Of a stretch of 64,000 nt of DNA, positions 63,596-64,000 are shown in pieces. The position numbers and the translations under genes are program-made. This DNA is from Saposhnikovia divaricata. Its lineage: Eukaryota; Streptophyta; Magnoliopsida; Apiales; Apiaceae. The notes below the pieces were generated by a model. It saw nothing but the letters and a program-made list of their open reading frames with translations, made no database searches and was not told the origin of the DNA. Positions within the stretch are counted from its first letter, which is position 1. The number at the start of each line of letters is the position of its first letter. Location of the stretch: NCBI GenBank assembly GCA_036435485.1, contig CM071598.1, forward strand, positions 42,298,501 to 42,362,500, read 5' to 3'.

Positions 63596-64000
63596 CACTA
63601 GTACATACTGGACCTATAGCGTCGCCACCTATAGCGTCGGTTATTGACCTATAGCGTCGCCTCTTTACCTATTGCGTCGGTTGTTTGAAATAACCGTCGC
63701 TTATTGACTTCGGGAAGAACTTATAGCGTCGGTTGTTTACATTAACCGACGCTATAGGTGCAACCTATAGCGTCGCCACCAAAAACTCCGACGCTAAAAA
63801 GTGTTTTTGCGTCGGTCAGAAAAGAACCGACGCTATAGCTATACATTCTAGCGTCGCTTTATGGAATGCCGACGCTATAGGTACACTGTAGCTCTGTCTT
63901 AGAGCGTCGCCACTAAAACGCCGACGCTATAGGTACGCTTTAGGTGTGACTTATAGCGTCGCCCCTATAAACGGCGATGCTATAGGTATGTAAAAAATTT
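63596..64000 (+). mobile_element. Terminus of a CACTA (En/Spm) DNA transposon, cut by window end
   Basis: Starts CACTAGTACATACTGG at 63,596. It is followed by well over ten copies of TATAGCGTCGG and its complement CCGACGCTATA in both orientations through the window end, the usual layout of CACTA subterminal repeats bound by the element's own DNA-binding protein. The other end and any transposase lie beyond 64,000. Target duplication would be three bases (GTT at 63,593-63,595). Confidence 0.75.

Overview
This is a stretch of a plant nuclear genome, almost certainly a eudicot with a large, repeat-rich genome. About 60 kb is nested LTR retrotransposons followed by LINE debris. There is one recognisable host gene, a spliced five-exon alcohol dehydrogenase of the cinnamyl-alcohol/mannitol dehydrogenase family on the minus strand at 60,701-62,478. 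Its wording resembles the mannitol dehydrogenase/ELI3-like enzymes of Apiaceae, but the species call is tentative. No bacterial operon, CRISPR array, rRNA or tRNA gene is visible.

Layout. (1) 1-8,532: two copies of one giant solo-LTR-like element (about 4.5 kb) in opposite orientation, one inserted into the other with target duplication GTTAA, making a multi-kilobase inverted repeat. The outer copy sits in an Athila gag remnant (8,533-8,813). (2) 8,814-55,414: a decayed minus-strand Ty3/gypsy Tat-lineage element (V) with gag, protease, RT, RNase H, a second RNase H and integrase. It is split by an Athila-type solo LTR (13,932-15,512, TSD GGGTA) and by a 38.2-kb copia block. (3) That block (15,779-54,003, TSD CACTT) is a Sire/Maximus-like copia element (Y) that itself contains a nearly intact Athila element (W, 25,652-37,659, TSD AAAAG) and a second Sire-like element (Z, 40,443-52,286, TSD GAACC). 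Every junction was found by matching LTR ends and 5-bp duplications. (4) 55,415-60,190: a LINE pseudogene interrupted by a small internally deleted copia element. (5) 60,701-62,478: the dehydrogenase gene, with a TATA box upstream. (6) 63,190-64,000: a hairpin and tandem-repeat patch, then the terminus of a CACTA transposon with a bidirectional GCGTCG array, cut by the window edge.

History. LTR divergence agrees with nesting: the Y LTRs differ most, those of Z less, and those of W by about five bases in 1,470. Premature stops are mostly of the CAA/CAG/CGA-to-stop or TGG-to-TGA type, as expected from deamination of methylated cytosine. W is closest to intact, with a single stop in pol and an intact third ORF.

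How the parts work. Y and Z have gag, pol and a very large third ORF behind pol; W has gag-pol and a 395-residue third ORF in the same place. I found no clearly new cellular system. The most unusual signals are: a short motif (AAACTCTG) repeated more than 30 times across the LTRs, spacer and coding parts of Z; an array of TTCGAGAA dyads (heat-shock-element cores) in the Y LTR and spacer; stem-preserving base changes in two hairpins; and a shared stop-plus-splice-acceptor-like block at the gag-pol junction of both copia elements.
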